This document shows, one piece after another, positions 22,351 through 33,239 of a DNA stretch of 64,000 nt (its first letter is position 1; every line of letters starts with the position of its first letter). Origin of the DNA: Heloderma charlesbogerti (Eukaryota > Chordata > Lepidosauria > Squamata > Helodermatidae). Under the pieces are notes generated by a model that was not told the origin of the DNA, did not search any database, and saw nothing but the letters and a program-made list of their open reading frames with translations. Both the position numbers and the translations under genes were made by a program. Location: NCBI GenBank assembly GCA_026122225.1, contig JANEZZ010002664.1, positions 248,001 to 312,000 of the forward strand. Reading direction: 5' to 3'.

Positions 22351-23095
22351 TAGGGATGTCAGAGAATTTCGCCATGAATCTCGGGGAGGCCGAATGCCAG
22401 CGCATTCGGCCCCCCGAAATCGGTGGTGAAACGGTCTGCCCCCCCGCCCCCCCTGGGACGGGACTTACCTTGGGCGAATCTTCCTGGTGGCGGTGGCGGC
22501 TCCGGCGGCTCCGGTGGCAGTGCGGCGGCGGCGGTGTGGCGGCGGCAGCGGCCGGTCTTCTGACCAGCTGCCGCCGCCGCCGCCATTTCCAGTAAAAAAA
22601 CACAAAAAACAAAAAAACCTGATAGGCTACGTAAAGATTTACGTAGCCTATCACGGCTAGATTTTTAAAAAATACCATGATAGGCTATGTAAATCTTTAC
22701 ATAGCCTCTCATGGCTGATTCAAAAGAAAAAAAACAAAAACGCGCGTACGCAAATGGCGACGCCCATGGGCGCCGCCATTTGTGTTCCTTATTTTGACAT
22801 GTCTTAGTCTACGTAAACATTTATGTAGACTAAGACAGCAAAAATAAGGGGAACGCAAATAGCGTAGCGTCTATGTAAACATCTATGTAAACATTTACGT
22901 AGCCTATCACGGCTGACTGCAGGGACGCAAACGGTGGCGGCTACGGCCACAGCCACTTGCGGACCCGGCCGGCCAGTATTCGGGGGGGGGGATGGAGCAC
23001 CCCCCCGGGCAGAATTTCAGGAGGAGGGACGGAGCGCCTCCCCCCCACCGCGAATGTCACCCTTCGAAAAGGTAAGTGACTTTTGTACATCCCTA
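22351..23095 (+). mobile_element. Multi-hairpin hAT-like element with perfect 8-bp TSD
   Basis: TAGGGATGTCAGAG to TTTGTACATCCCTA, flanked by the perfect duplication TCAACAGC (22343-22350, 23096-23103); 745 bp. Its interior is a chain of palindromes: GC-rich GGCCGGTC/GACCAGC, ACGTAAA hairpins at 22620-22651 and 22678-22712, CGCAAATGGCG/CGCCGCCATTTG, TCTTAGTCTACGTAA near 22803, and another at 22887-22912. AGGTAAGTGAC lies 20 bp from the right end. No transposase ORF. Confidence 0.93.
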
Positions 23096-23103
23096 TCAAC
23101 AGC

Positions 23104-23929
23104 GGCTTATAGCCATAAACGTTATGCAGCCATATTCATCACCTTGTTTGTTTATTAAAGGCGCAATGCTGGGAGTTGTAGGACTTTTTTCTGTCTAAAT
23201 ATGCATAGGATTGCACCCTTAAAATATTTTTATCTTGCTCCTCAGCCCCCCCACCCCAGAAAAGCCCCTCAGAGCAGCTTACAGTCACTCACTAAACAAG
23301 ACAGTCCCTGTCTGCAGGCTTAAAATGTAAAAAAAAAAAGGACATGAATCAAGGAAAAAGGGATGGGGAGGGAAGAGGAAATTTTTTTAAAGAGACTTTC
23401 AACCGGGTCCAGTTTCCCTTCCCTTCTCCAAGGGGGGCAGGCAGTCCAACTGGAGCCGGCCCTGAAGTTTTCTATGCCTGCCCACCACCCTTTTCCCTTC
23501 TCATATCATACCTTGTTCTATATCATCTTTCCTTGTCTGCTACTTTTTCAAATTATGCCCAATGCAGCTCACAAGGAAAGCGAACAAATCAATATGCCGG
23601 TAGAAAGAGACACATACAGAATCATAAATCCATTAAACACATCTCATATGAAATCCACATTTAGAAGCCAACACGCCGCAATGAAAAAGTTCCTGAAATA
23701 TATGAACACAGTTCTTCAGTAGTTCTGTTCCTGCCTGGAAGGGCGGACCCTGAAGGTGGCACTGGGAGACAGCTGTTTATTTCTTTATTTGAAATATTCA
23801 GATGCCGCCCTTCTGATGGTCCCAGGAGAGTTTACAAAACCCCATGGCCTATTGCAGATTCCACTTGTGGTGTTATTATTATGCTGTCCGTTGACCTGGA
23901 TATTTTAGATTTATCATCATCATCATCAG
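23104..23929. other. No gene seen; LINE-like debris
   Basis: 23225-23500 (CAGAGCAGCTTACAGTCAC, CAGTCCAACTGGAGCC) and 23775-23840 (TTTATTTGAAATATTCAGATG) resemble reptile LINE 3' fragments also seen near 5400. No exon-like borders. Confidence 0.4.
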
Positions 23930-26622
23930 AGCAATGCATCAAGGGAACCCACTCCCTCGGGCGGCGGTGGGCTCCCCCACCCTGGAGGCGTTCCAGACGA
24001 GGCTGGGCAGCCACCTGCCAGGGATGCTCTGACTTGGATCCCTGCACTGAGCAGGGGGCTGGACTCGATGGCCTTGTAGGCCCCTTCCAACCCTACAATT
24101 CTATGATTCTATGAAGCTGGACAGCCATCTGTCAGGGATGCTCTGACTTGGATTCCTGCATTGAGCAGGGGATTGGACTCAATTGTCTTATAGGCCCCTT
24201 CCAGCCCTACTATTCTATGATTCTATGAAGCTGGACAGCCACCTGTCACGGATGCTCTGACTTGGATCCCTGCATTGAGCAGGGGGCTGGACTCAATTGT
24301 CTTATAGGCCCCTTCCAGCCCTACTATTCTATGATTCTATGAAGCTGGACAGCCACCTGTCAGGGATGCTCTGACTTGGATTCCTGCATTGAGCAGGGGA
24401 TTGGACTCAATTGTCTTATAGGCCCCTTCCAGCCCTACTATTCTATGATTCTATGAAGCTGGACAGCCATCTGTCAGGGATGCTCTGACTTGGATTCCTG
24501 CATTGAGCAGGGGGCTGGACTCGATGGCCTTGTAGGCCCCTTCCAGCCCTACTCTTCTATGATTCTATGAAGCTGGACAGCCATCTGTCAGGGATGCTCT
24601 GACTTGGATTCCTGCATTGAGCAGGGGGTTGGACTCGATGGCCTTGTGGGCCCCTTCCAGCCCTACAATTCTATGATTCTATGAAGCTGGACAGCCACCT
24701 GTCAGGGATGCTCTGACTTGGATTCCTGCATTGAGCAGGGGGTTGGACTCAATTGTCTTATAGGCCCCTTCCAGCCCTACTATTCTATGATTCTATGAAG
24801 CTGGACAGCCACCTGTCAGGGATGCTCTGACTTGGATTCCTGCATTGAGCAGGGGGTTGGACTCGATGGCCTTGTAGGCCCCTTCCAACCCTACAATTCT
24901 ATGATTCTATGAAGCTGGACAGCCATCTGTCAGGGATGCTCTGACTTGGATTCCTGCATTGAGCAGGGGGTTGGACTCGATGGCCTTGTAGGCCCCTTCC
25001 AACCCTACAATTCTATGATTCTATGAAGCTGGACAGCCATCTGTCAGGGATGCTCTGACTTGGATTCCTGCATTGAGCAGGGGATTGGACTCAATTGTCT
25101 TATAGGCCCCTTCCAGCCCTACTATTCTATGATTCTATGAAGCTGGACAGCCATCTGTCAGGGATGCTCTGACTTGGATTCCTGCATTGAGCAGGGGGTT
25201 GGACTCGATGGCCTTGTAGGCCCCTTCCAGCCCTACAATTCTATGATTCTATGAAGCTGGACAGCCATCTGTCAGGGATGCTCTGACTTGGATTCCTGCA
25301 TTGAGCAGGGGGTTGGACTCGATGGCCTTGTAGGCCCCTTCCAGCCCTACAATTCTATGATTCTATGAAGCTGGACAGCCATCTGTCAGGGATGCTCTGA
25401 CTTGGATTCCTGCATTGAGCAGGGGGTTGGACTCGATGGCCTTGTAGGCCCCTTCCAGCCCTACAATTCTATGATTCTATGAAGCTGGACAGCCATCTGT
25501 CAGGGATGCTCTGACTTGGATTCCTGCATTGAGCAGGGGGTTGGACTCGATGGCCTTGTAGGCCCCTTCCAACCCTACAATTCTATGATTCTATGAAGCT
25601 GGACAGCCATCTGTCAGGGATGCTCTGACTTGGATTCCTGCATTGAGCAGGGGATTGGACTCAATTGTCTTATAGGCCCCTTCCAGCCCTACTATTCTAT
25701 GATTCTATGAAGCTGGACAGCCATCTGTCAGGGATGCTCTGACTTGGATTCCTGCATTGAGCAGGGGGTTGGACTCGATGGCCTTGTAGGCCCCTTCCAG
25801 CCCTACAATTCTATGATTCTATGAAGCTGGACAGCCATCTGTCAGGGATGCTCTGACTTGGATTCCTGCATTGAGCAGGGGGTTGGACTCGATGGCCTTG
25901 TAGGCCCCTTCCAGCCCTACAATTCTATGATTCTATGAAGCTGGACAGCCATCTGTCAGGGATGCTCTGACTTGGATTCCTGCATTGAGCAGGGGGTTGG
26001 ACTCGATGGCCTTGTAGGCCCCTTCCAGCCCTACAATTCTATGATTCTATGAAGCTGGACAGCCATCTGTCAGGGATGCTCTGACTTGGATTCCTGCATT
26101 GAGCAGGGGGTTGGACTCAATTGTCTTATAGGCCCCTTCCAGCCCTACTATTCTATGATTCTATGAAGCTGGACAGCCATCTGTCAGGGATGCTCTGACT
26201 TGGATTCCTGCATTGAGCAGGGGGTTGGACTCGATGGCCTTGTAGGCCCCTTCCAGCCCTACAATTCTATGATTCTATGAAGCTGGACAGCCACCTGTCA
26301 GGGATGCTCTGACTTGGATTCCTGCATTGAGCAGGGGGTTGGACTCGATGGCCTTGTAGGCCCCTTCCAACCCTACAATTCTATGATTCTATGAAGCTGG
26401 ACAGCCACCTGTCAGGGATGCTCTGACTTGGATTCCTGCATTGAGCAGGGGATTGGACTCAATTGTCTTATAGGCCCCTTCCAGCCCTACTATTCTATGA
26501 TTCTATGAAGCTGGACAGCCACCTGTCAGGGATGCTCTGACTTGGATTCCTGCATTGAGCAGGGGGTTGGACTCGATGGCCTTGTAGGCCCCTTCCAGCC
26601 CTACTCTTCTATCATTCTATGA
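23930..26622 (+). repeat. 114-bp tandem satellite derived from the CR1 3' end
   Basis: A short CR1 lead-in at 23930-23998 is followed by 23 head-to-tail units of exactly 114 bp (starts at 23999, then 24113 + 114k to 26507). Each unit spans GAAGCTGGACAGCC through GGACTTGGATTCC-like sequence to the terminal ATTCTATGATTCTAT. Two main variants differ at CAATTGTCTTATAGG versus CGATGGCCTTGTAGG. Units 24911-25480 and 25481-26050 repeat the same five-unit order, a 570-bp higher-order repeat. It is flanked by TCATCATCATCA and ATCATCAATAATTATT. Confidence 0.97.
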
Positions 26623-27359
26623 TCATCAATAATTATTATTATGATGGTGTCTGTCCTATGATAGTCCTATAATAGCCTGGAGAAATGGAATAGAATAAGA
26701 TGGGTTTTAAGTGGGAGAAATCAGAAACCTGTCAGGAGACCAGGGCTCAATGCTGTGTTCTGCTCCTGCGAGAGGAGAAAAGGGACACCCGATGTCCCAT
26801 GTGAAAGCGTACAAGGCGTAAAACAAGACAGCTGTGGGCAGCTGGAGCAGTGTAGGAGAAGCTGATGGTCTCCTCCGCACCACTTGAGGGCTGCCACTCA
26901 CCGTGAACCGCTCTATTATTGAACAGCAGAGCACGTCCGGAAACCATGGAATATTCAACAGGGCTTGAATGCCAGGCAGAGCCGATCACAGGAGGCTGCG
27001 GACACCTTTTACCTCCACCTTAGGGGCAGAACGGAATCTCCCCTTCTGAAATCAGTTGGAAAGACAACCCCCCCCCCGCCCCATCCTGCCACATTTTTGA
27101 TTGTAGAACAGCCGAAGAATTCAGAGAGGCACTTAGGTCCTTTTCTCGGCTGTTTAATGGCCTGTATGGGGGTGCCCTTTAGACAACCATGTGTATTACT
27201 TCAGTTACAAAGCACATGACTACCATTTCTATTCTCCCCTTCCCTCCCTACCATAGTTCACAGCTGTTCCTACATGTGTGTGTATAAACAAATACTCTTA
27301 ACATGTGCGGTTTTGCATTTAAAACTTGCTTAATTCATGGCACCACTATGATAGCAGGA
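26623..27359. other. No gene seen; unique sequence
   Basis: Overlapping minus-strand ORFs at 26707-26989 have no recognisable motif. A poly-C tract lies at 27068-27080. Confidence 0.45.
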
Positions 27360-27737
27360 TAGGGATGTCTGTCCTTTGAAAATCTGCCCCCTTGGGGGCC
27401 CAACAGATCCCCGCTGCCTGCCTGCCCCATCTTGCATTCATGAGCCAAGGGCTTTTCCAAAAATCCAGGAACTTTTTGCATGTTGTTTTCCTCCTGTCAA
27501 TAGCAAATTGCACAAACTGCAGGTGCAATTTCTGTAATTTGTGCACATTGTGGCCCCAATTTGCTCAAATTACAGCCGCAGTTTGCACAACTTTCTATCG
27601 ACATGAAAAAATCAACACGGCTGCAAATCGAGTCGGGCCGGGTCATGGGGAAGCGTGCCAAAGATGCGAGCTTGGGGGACCAAGCTGCTGAACACTCGAC
27701 GAACTCCATCCCCGGACAGAATTCTCCAATGTCCCTG
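27360..27737 (+). mobile_element. hAT-like element, GCAAATT-rich family
   Basis: TAGGGATGTCTGTCC to TTCTCCAATGTCCCTG. Contains TTTGCATGTTGTTTTCC and repeated GCAAATTG/CAATTTG blocks. TSD not clear. Confidence 0.7.
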
Positions 27738-28071
27738 CAGTAGAAAATAAAACAGCGTTTGCATCCACTGCCCTGTTGCTAAACACATTTGCTTGGGAAC
27801 GAACACTATTTTGTTGTAGAAAAGGCAAAGATTATTTTTTTAAAAAAATAAAAAGAATAAAATGTACATCTGTAGCCATGTGCATGCCCAGTTGGCTGCC
27901 CCTTAACTCTAAAAGGTTTAAAAAGAAGAAGACAAGAAAGGATGCTGTGGCGAGAAGACCCCCCCTCCAGTGGGCCCCGACATGCCCACGGTGGCCTAGG
28001 TTAGTTACTGCTGCTGTCTGGATGGTTTTTCAGATGCCCTGGACTTTGGTCCTGAGATCAAGACCTACCTA
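27738..28071. other. No gene seen
   Basis: AT-rich left half, ordinary right half. A 110-aa open frame has no motif and no exon borders. Confidence 0.4.
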
Positions 28072-28523
28072 TAGGGATGTTGGAGAAATCCTCCACGGAC
28101 CCCAGTGAGGCTGGATTCTATTGAATCCGGACCCCTGAAGTCTGTGGAGGATCGGATCTCCTACCTTTTCTTCCAGCGCAAAGTCCTCACTGGCGGATCC
28201 TCCCTGCCGCTGGCTCCGAAGACCCAGTGATACGGCCACCATGGCATCCACTACGCCATTTGCATCCCTGCACTTTACCATGATAGTCTAAGTAAAGATT
28301 TGCGCAGCCTATCGTGGTAAAGTGCAGGGACGCAAATGGCCTCCGCTACGCAGGACGTCATCTGCGGATGCAGACCGGTTGTGGCTGGAAGTCTGGCAGT
28401 GGCCAGCCCTGGCTGGTGGCTCCTTGGACTCACCGCGGAGTGGATTCCGGGGGGAGGACCAGATTGCCTCCTGCCCGGCGAACCCCCCAGCGGACCCAGG
28501 TAAGTGGGGTTCGTACAACCCTA
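28072..28523 (+). mobile_element. Palindrome-bearing hAT-like element with perfect 8-bp TSD
   Basis: TAGGGATGTTGGAG to TTCGTACAACCCTA, flanked by CCTACCTA (28064-28071, 28524-28531). One hairpin at 28280-28316 lies within ATGGCATCC and GCATCCCTGCAC arms. CAGGTAAGTGG lies near the right end. 452 bp. Confidence 0.9.
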
Positions 28524-28626
28524 CCTACCTACACCACTGCAAGCATCGTTTGGGTGGCTCCGTTCCTTCCACTGGGAGACAGCATGAGAGGAAAGTGTAC
28601 ATGCTAGGGATGGTTAAAGATGTGAG

Positions 28627-28736
28627 TAGGGATGTCGGAGGAATCTGGTTGGGGGGTGGAGCTCTATGAGCTTTTGTCGACTCGTTTTAGTGTGCAAATT
28701 TTCCTACAGTGAAATTTGTGCAAAGTTAAGGGAAGC
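28627..28736 (+). mobile_element. hAT-like element, left end only
   Basis: TAGGGATGTCGGAGGAATC matches the start of the copy at 15108. The right part is missing; a SINE follows directly. Confidence 0.55.
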
Positions 28737-28737
28737 G

Positions 28738-28862
28738 AGGAGGGTTAGGCTGAGAGTTGGTGACTGACCCAAAGTCACCCAGTGAGCTCTATGGCTGAGC
28801 AGAGACTAGAACCCGGATCTCCCCAGTCCCGGTCTAACAGTCTAACCACTACACCACACCTG
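28738..28862 (-). mobile_element. tRNA-derived SINE, antisense, 5' half
   Basis: The minus strand reads GGTGTAGTGGTTAGACTG, then GGGTTCTAGTCTCTGC, then GGGTCAGTCACC. The 3' half is missing. Confidence 0.85.
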
Positions 28863-29022
28863 TTGTCTTGCATTAAGGACTGGGGGGGGGGGGGGTTCAG
28901 GGTCCGAAGTCTTGTCTTGAGCTCTGCCACCTCTCATTTATAAAAATGAGCCCCTCAATGGAGCCATGTTCACATTCTCCAATTTAATTTAGATATTGGC
29001 TAGCAAACACACCAGCCTTCTC

Positions 29023-29240
29023 TAGGGATGTCAGTCCCCAGGCAATCTGGCCCTTTTGGAGCCTGACAGATTCTCAACTTGCATTTGCAAGCCAAGCCGG
29101 GGGTTTGTTCCCAAAATCTGGGAACTTTTTTGAGGGGGGTGGTGTTGCGTAAAAAGCCATTTGCGCAAATTACGACCGCAGTTTGAGCAAATTGCGGCCG
29201 AAATCTGCGTGATTTGTTCAAATTTGTTGGAATAGCCCTT
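29023..29240 (+). mobile_element. hAT-like element, GCAAATT-rich family, right-truncated
   Basis: TAGGGATGTCAGTCCCCAGG, then TTGCGCAAATTACGACCGC. The right terminus is not found. Confidence 0.6.
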
Positions 29241-29460
29241 AGCAAATATATCTCCACCAATATACGTATAATCTTCTTTTCATTTCAAGGGTCTGTGTTG
29301 CGCTCGGCACCTCCTCTTGTGCAGTGTGCCGTCTGACTGCTCTTTTCCCAATATGCCGCAGTGAGTGGAGCCTCCATGCTCGTGCCGGCTCATTTCTCCG
29401 CATGTGCACAAGAGGGAAGATGCACCTATTTCCCTCTCAGGAGATCTCACTTGCTTTAGA

Positions 29461-29545
29461 TCAGGCTTCCCCAAACTGGTGTCCTCCAGCTGCACTGGAC
29501 TGCAACTCCCCAAATTCCCAGCCAATGGCCATGCGCCATGGGCAC
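29461..29545. mobile_element. Foldback MITE fragment (ACTACAACTCCC family)
   Basis: CTTCCCCAAACTGGTGTCC and CTGCAACTCCCCAAATTCCC; one arm of the foldback element seen complete at 55264. Confidence 0.65.
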
Positions 29546-29558
29546 CAGTGGAGCTTTC

Positions 29559-29980
29559 CTTGTCTTGTCTTCTCTTTTCTTCTTCTTCCCCTCTTTTTCT
29601 TTTTTCTTTTTTTCTTTCTTCTCTTTCCTTCTCTCTTCTCTTTTTTCTTCTCTTTTCTCTCTTTTTTCTTCTCCTTTCTTCTCTTTCTTCTTCTTCTTCT
29701 TTCTTCTCTTTTCTCTCTTTTTTCTTCTCCTTTCTTCTCTTTCTTCTTCTCCTTCCTCTCCTTCTTCTCCTCTTTTTCTTTTCCCCGCATCCCTTTCCTT
29801 CTCTTCTCTTCTCTTCTCTTCTCTTTCTTCTTCTCCTTTCTCTCTTTTTTCTTCTCCTTTCTTCTCTTTCTTCTTCTCCTTCTTCTCTTTTTCTTTTCCC
29901 CGCATCCCTTTCCTTCTCTTCTCTTCTCTTCTCTTTCTTCTTCTCCTCTCTTCTCTTTTTTCTTTTCTTCTCTTTTTTAG
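29559..29980. repeat. Pure polypyrimidine tract with internal duplication
   Basis: About 420 bases are nearly all C and T on the + strand. The word TTTTCCCCGCATCCCTTTCC occurs at about 29779 and again 114 bases later, marking a tandem duplication. Phe/Leu/Ser-only or Lys/Glu/Arg-only ORFs on both strands are composition artefacts. Confidence 0.95.
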
Positions 29981-30039
29981 CCCCTGTACTGTGGGGGGCA
30001 AATTGAAAGAAAAATGTGGTTGGGTGGGACAGTTTAAAT

Positions 30040-30492
30040 TAGGGCTGTGCAAGGACCCCTGAACCAAATCAGAAGCCACCTCCTCCTCCACCATTGTCCT
30101 CGCTGCTGCCGCCACCGCCTTCTCCACCTCCGTTGTCCTCACCACCGGCGCTGCTGCCGCTGCCGCCATCCTCACCGCCACCAACTGCTGCGGCCTGGAT
30201 GTGCGCAGTGACTCTTACTGCAGGGAGTCTCCATTTTTAAAATGGCAGCCTCCTGGAACTTCCAGTGGTGGTGGTGGTGGTGGCGGCGGCGGTGGCAGGT
30301 CAGGTAAGGGGGGGCTGCGGGGGCGGGCGGGGGAGCAAGCTCCAAAGCACACTGAGGGCTTCGGAGAGCCCCCGACCCACTCCAAGTTGCTTTGTGCTCC
30401 CTCCACTTCATCCTGAAGGGGTGCAAAGTGACCCGAAGCAGCCCGCTTCGACATGGGGTTTGGGCCTCGGGCCAAAGTGGCGCACAACCCTA
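30040..30492 (+). mobile_element. hAT-like element, TAGGGCTGTGC terminus, perfect 8-bp TSD
   Basis: TAGGGCTGTGCAAGG to GCGCACAACCCTA, flanked by GTTTAAAT on both sides (30032-30039, 30493-30500). The interior is GC-rich with CCGCCACCGCC-type triplets and a (GGT)n/(GGC)n run. It is a different subfamily from the TAGGGATGT elements. Confidence 0.92.
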
Positions 30493-30662
30493 GTTTAAAT
30501 CTCCCCTACCTATGCACAGTGGTCCTGATCGGTAAAAAGGGGCCCTTATGCTTACACAGAAGTAAATAAGACAGAATCAAGTGTGCACTGCATATTTAAT
30601 GTAGCATGTAGTTTAGCCCAGAAATGTTGCCAAATTTCAAACTGGTGTAAAATTTCATTTCA

Positions 30663-30845
30663 ATTCTAGGCTGGTGACTCTGATTGTTGTGGGGCTCTGC
30701 TTCCATTCTGGGTTTGAGTCAGAACCAGCCAGAACTCAAAAGGAGCTACCCAAGGTGCTGAACCTATTTTAGGGATGGGGTGCAGCACCTTGGATAGCTC
30801 CTTTAGAGTTCTGGCTGGTTCTGACTGAAACCCAGCCACCTGCCT
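30663..30845. mobile_element. Foldback MITE (CAGAACCAGCCAGAACTC family)
   Basis: Arms AGGAGCTACCCAAGGTGC and its reverse complement GCACCTTGGATAGCTCC face each other around 30780. The outer CTGGTTCTGACT arm pairs with AGTCAGAACCAG. The copy at 59811 is shorter. A (CTGT/CTTT)n tract follows. Confidence 0.8.
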
Positions 30846-31121
30846 CTGCTGGTCGGTCTGTCTGTCTTTCTGTCTTTCTGTCTGTCTTTCTGTCTTTCTT
30901 TCTCTTCCCCTGACTTACATCAGGAGTGGGCAGAAGGAAGATCCCAAGCTACAGACAGATCTCTGGGTGATCTGCAGTAGATTGGCAAAGTTTTCAAGGA
31001 TTTCTGACTCCCCATTGTTTAATGATAGCAGCAACAAAAGACCTTCCCCTGTCCTAAATTATACTGCTGAAAAGAAGAAAGCTAGGGGAGGGGCTGTGGA
31101 AATGGTAGGAAATGAAAATTC

Positions 31122-31232
31122 CTGCCTGAAACTCTGGAGAAATTGCTGCCAGTCAGTGTTGACAACACTGGGCTGGATGGACCCAGGGTCTGACTCAGGA
31201 TAAGGCAGCTTCTATTGTCCCTGTTCCTAAAG
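31122..31232 (+). mobile_element. tRNA-derived SINE (GCTCAG type), 3' part
   Basis: CTGCCTGAAACTCTGGAGA through GGGCTGGATGGACCCAGG to GGCAGCTTCTATTG. Confidence 0.75.
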
Positions 31233-31419
31233 ACTGGTTGAGCACCAAGGCCAAGATCTCTGCTCTCGTGGCCATCAGGATAACTCGAGGGACTCAAAGG
31301 CTGCCCATTTTCAGGTGCATTTCTCCCAGCACTTGTAGGAAGATTTAATTAGCTCTTAACCGTTGTGAGCAAGGTTGTTGAATGCATGAAGGTGAACCAA
31401 CTCCAAGTGTTCTTGGGAT

Positions 31420-31600
31420 GGGGCGTAGCTCAGGGATGGAGCACCTGCCTTGTATACAAAAGTTTCCAGGTTCAACACCCAGCATTTCCAGGTAGGGCTA
31501 GGAATGAAACCTGCCTGAAAGCCCGGAGAGCCAACGCTGCTGGTCAGGGTCGACAATACTGGGCTAGATGGGCGAAGCTTCTGACTCCGTCAAAACCAAG
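31420..31600 (+). mobile_element. tRNA-derived SINE (GCTCAG type)
   Basis: GGGGCGTAGCTCAGGGATGG, CCAGGTTCAACACCCAGC and ACTGGGCTAGATGGGCG give head, B-box and 3' part in order. Confidence 0.85.
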
Positions 31601-32261
31601 AGCGGATTTTTGTGCTGAAGGACTGTGAGCTCCATTCATTTCTGGTCCTGAGACCAAGTCCCTGGGCTTGGCCTTCTTCCATCCTGCATGCCTGTCTTTC
31701 ACACCAGGCTCCAGCTGGTGGATTTCAAGGCTCTAGTAAAAAAAAAAACAACTGGATCTCACAAGCATGAAGTCTGCCCACTCCGCCCTTGCATGCCCAC
31801 AAGCCCTGATCTCTCTTGCTTAGCCACTGCGATACTCCCAGATGTGATGGCTCCTTTGATGTTAGATGAATGAGAATTGTTGATGTCCTCATTACTGGAG
31901 CTCCTGCTTGCAGGGCCTGAGCCCCAGCGTGCTGCCAAGGGGACAGAAATCAGCAGGGATGCTCAGCACCGCATAGGATCAGGCACTGTCTAAGTGTTAA
32001 TTGTTCCTCAGATGCACGCTTCCGTACGGGTGGGCGCCGCGGCGGGCCAAGCACAGTAGCGCCATTATTGCAGCTTCTCATCGGCCCTGGTGTCTGCAGC
32101 CTAACACAGGAAAGTGCATTCAGCTCTTGGATATTATGGGGAGTGTGACATGGGAGGGAGAGAAAGAGAGATCCAGATCTCTAGCCACTGGGACCTTGTT
32201 ACTATATTAAGGCTGCAATCCTGTACTTCAAGGATGTGGGTGTGGCCTCCTGCATTCTCCA
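31601..32261. other. Unique block, candidate conserved non-coding DNA at 31930-32130
   Basis: 31930-32130 (TAAGTGTTAATTGTTCC, GTACGGGTGGGCGCC, AGCGCCATTATTGCAGC) is unique and not repeat-like. No ORF or splice borders fit. Possible regulatory element; inference. Confidence 0.35.
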
Positions 32262-32972
32262 TCAAGATGGGGGATACTTGCCTCAACGATGCTAGAAGCG
32301 AGAAGGATCTTGGAATTGTTGTAGATCACAACCTGAATGTGAGCCGACAATGTGATGTGGCTGCAAAAAAGGCCAATGCTATTTTGGGCGGCATTAATAG
32401 AAGCATAGCTTCCAAATCCCGGGAGGTACTAGTTCCCCTCTACGCAGCACTGGTTAGGCCTCATCTGGAGTACTGTGTCCAGTTCTGGGCACCACACTTG
32501 AAGAAGGATGCAGACAAGCCGGAGAGGGTTCAGAGGAGGGCAACGGAGATGGTCAGGGGAGTGGAAACAAAGTCCTGTGAGGAGAGACGGAAAGAACTGG
32601 GCCTGTTGAGCCTTGAGAAGAGAAGACTGAGGGGAGATAGGATAACGCTCTTCAAGTACCTGAAACACAGTGCGTAAGGCCAGGATCTCTTCCCGATCAT
32701 CCCAGACACGGAATAATGGCCTCAAGTGACAGGAAGCCAGATTCCGGCTGAACATCAGGAAAAACCTCCTGACTGTTAGAGCAGTACGGCAATGGAACCA
32801 ATTACCCAGGGAGGCGGTGGGCTCTCCCACCCTGGAGGCATTCAAGATGAGGCTGGACAGCCACCTGCCGGGGATGCTCTGACTTGGACTCCTGCACTGA
32901 GCAGGGGGTTGGACTCGATGGCCTTGTAGGCTCCTTCCAACCCTACTATTCTACGATTTTATGATTCTATGC
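32262..32972 (+). mobile_element. CR1 LINE 3' end with remnant of ORF2
   Basis: The + frame from about 32297 reads LGIVVDHNLNVS, then [20 protein letters not shown], then [16 protein letters not shown] and EKRRLRGD, the C-terminal part of CR1 ORF2 downstream of the reverse transcriptase core. The 3' UTR matches 9615 and ends ATTCTACGATTTTATGATTC. It is 5'-truncated and has small deletions in the last codons, so it is dead. Confidence 0.95.
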
Positions 32973-33239
32973 ATGCAAGCTTCTTTTGCTGTTATTTCTT
33001 ATCACTGACCAGAGATAAGAGGATATTTAAAGCCAATTAATCTTCAAACACCCTGCAAATAATTAAGCAGTTGCATAGAATGAAGTTGTGCATTTTGTAG
33101 GCAGGAAAGCTACTTCCTTGTGACTTGTGAGTACATATGCAGAGGGTATCTGGGATGCTATTTGAAAGTGCTACTGAGGGATTCAGTCCCACTTCCTTCT
33201 GAGTAGGCATGCAGGAGCCTTGTCCTTCTTACTTCTGAG

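Noticed and set aside
23999..26622. CRISPR-like array
   Set aside because: Units are 114 bp with no unique spacers and match a LINE 3' end.
29324..30184. Phe/Leu/Ser-rich and Lys/Glu/Arg-rich ORFs over 200 aa
   Set aside because: They are the two strands of a polypyrimidine tract.
32114..32677. 187-aa ORF as a host gene
   Set aside because: It is the C-terminal part of CR1 ORF2 joined to upstream unrelated sequence.
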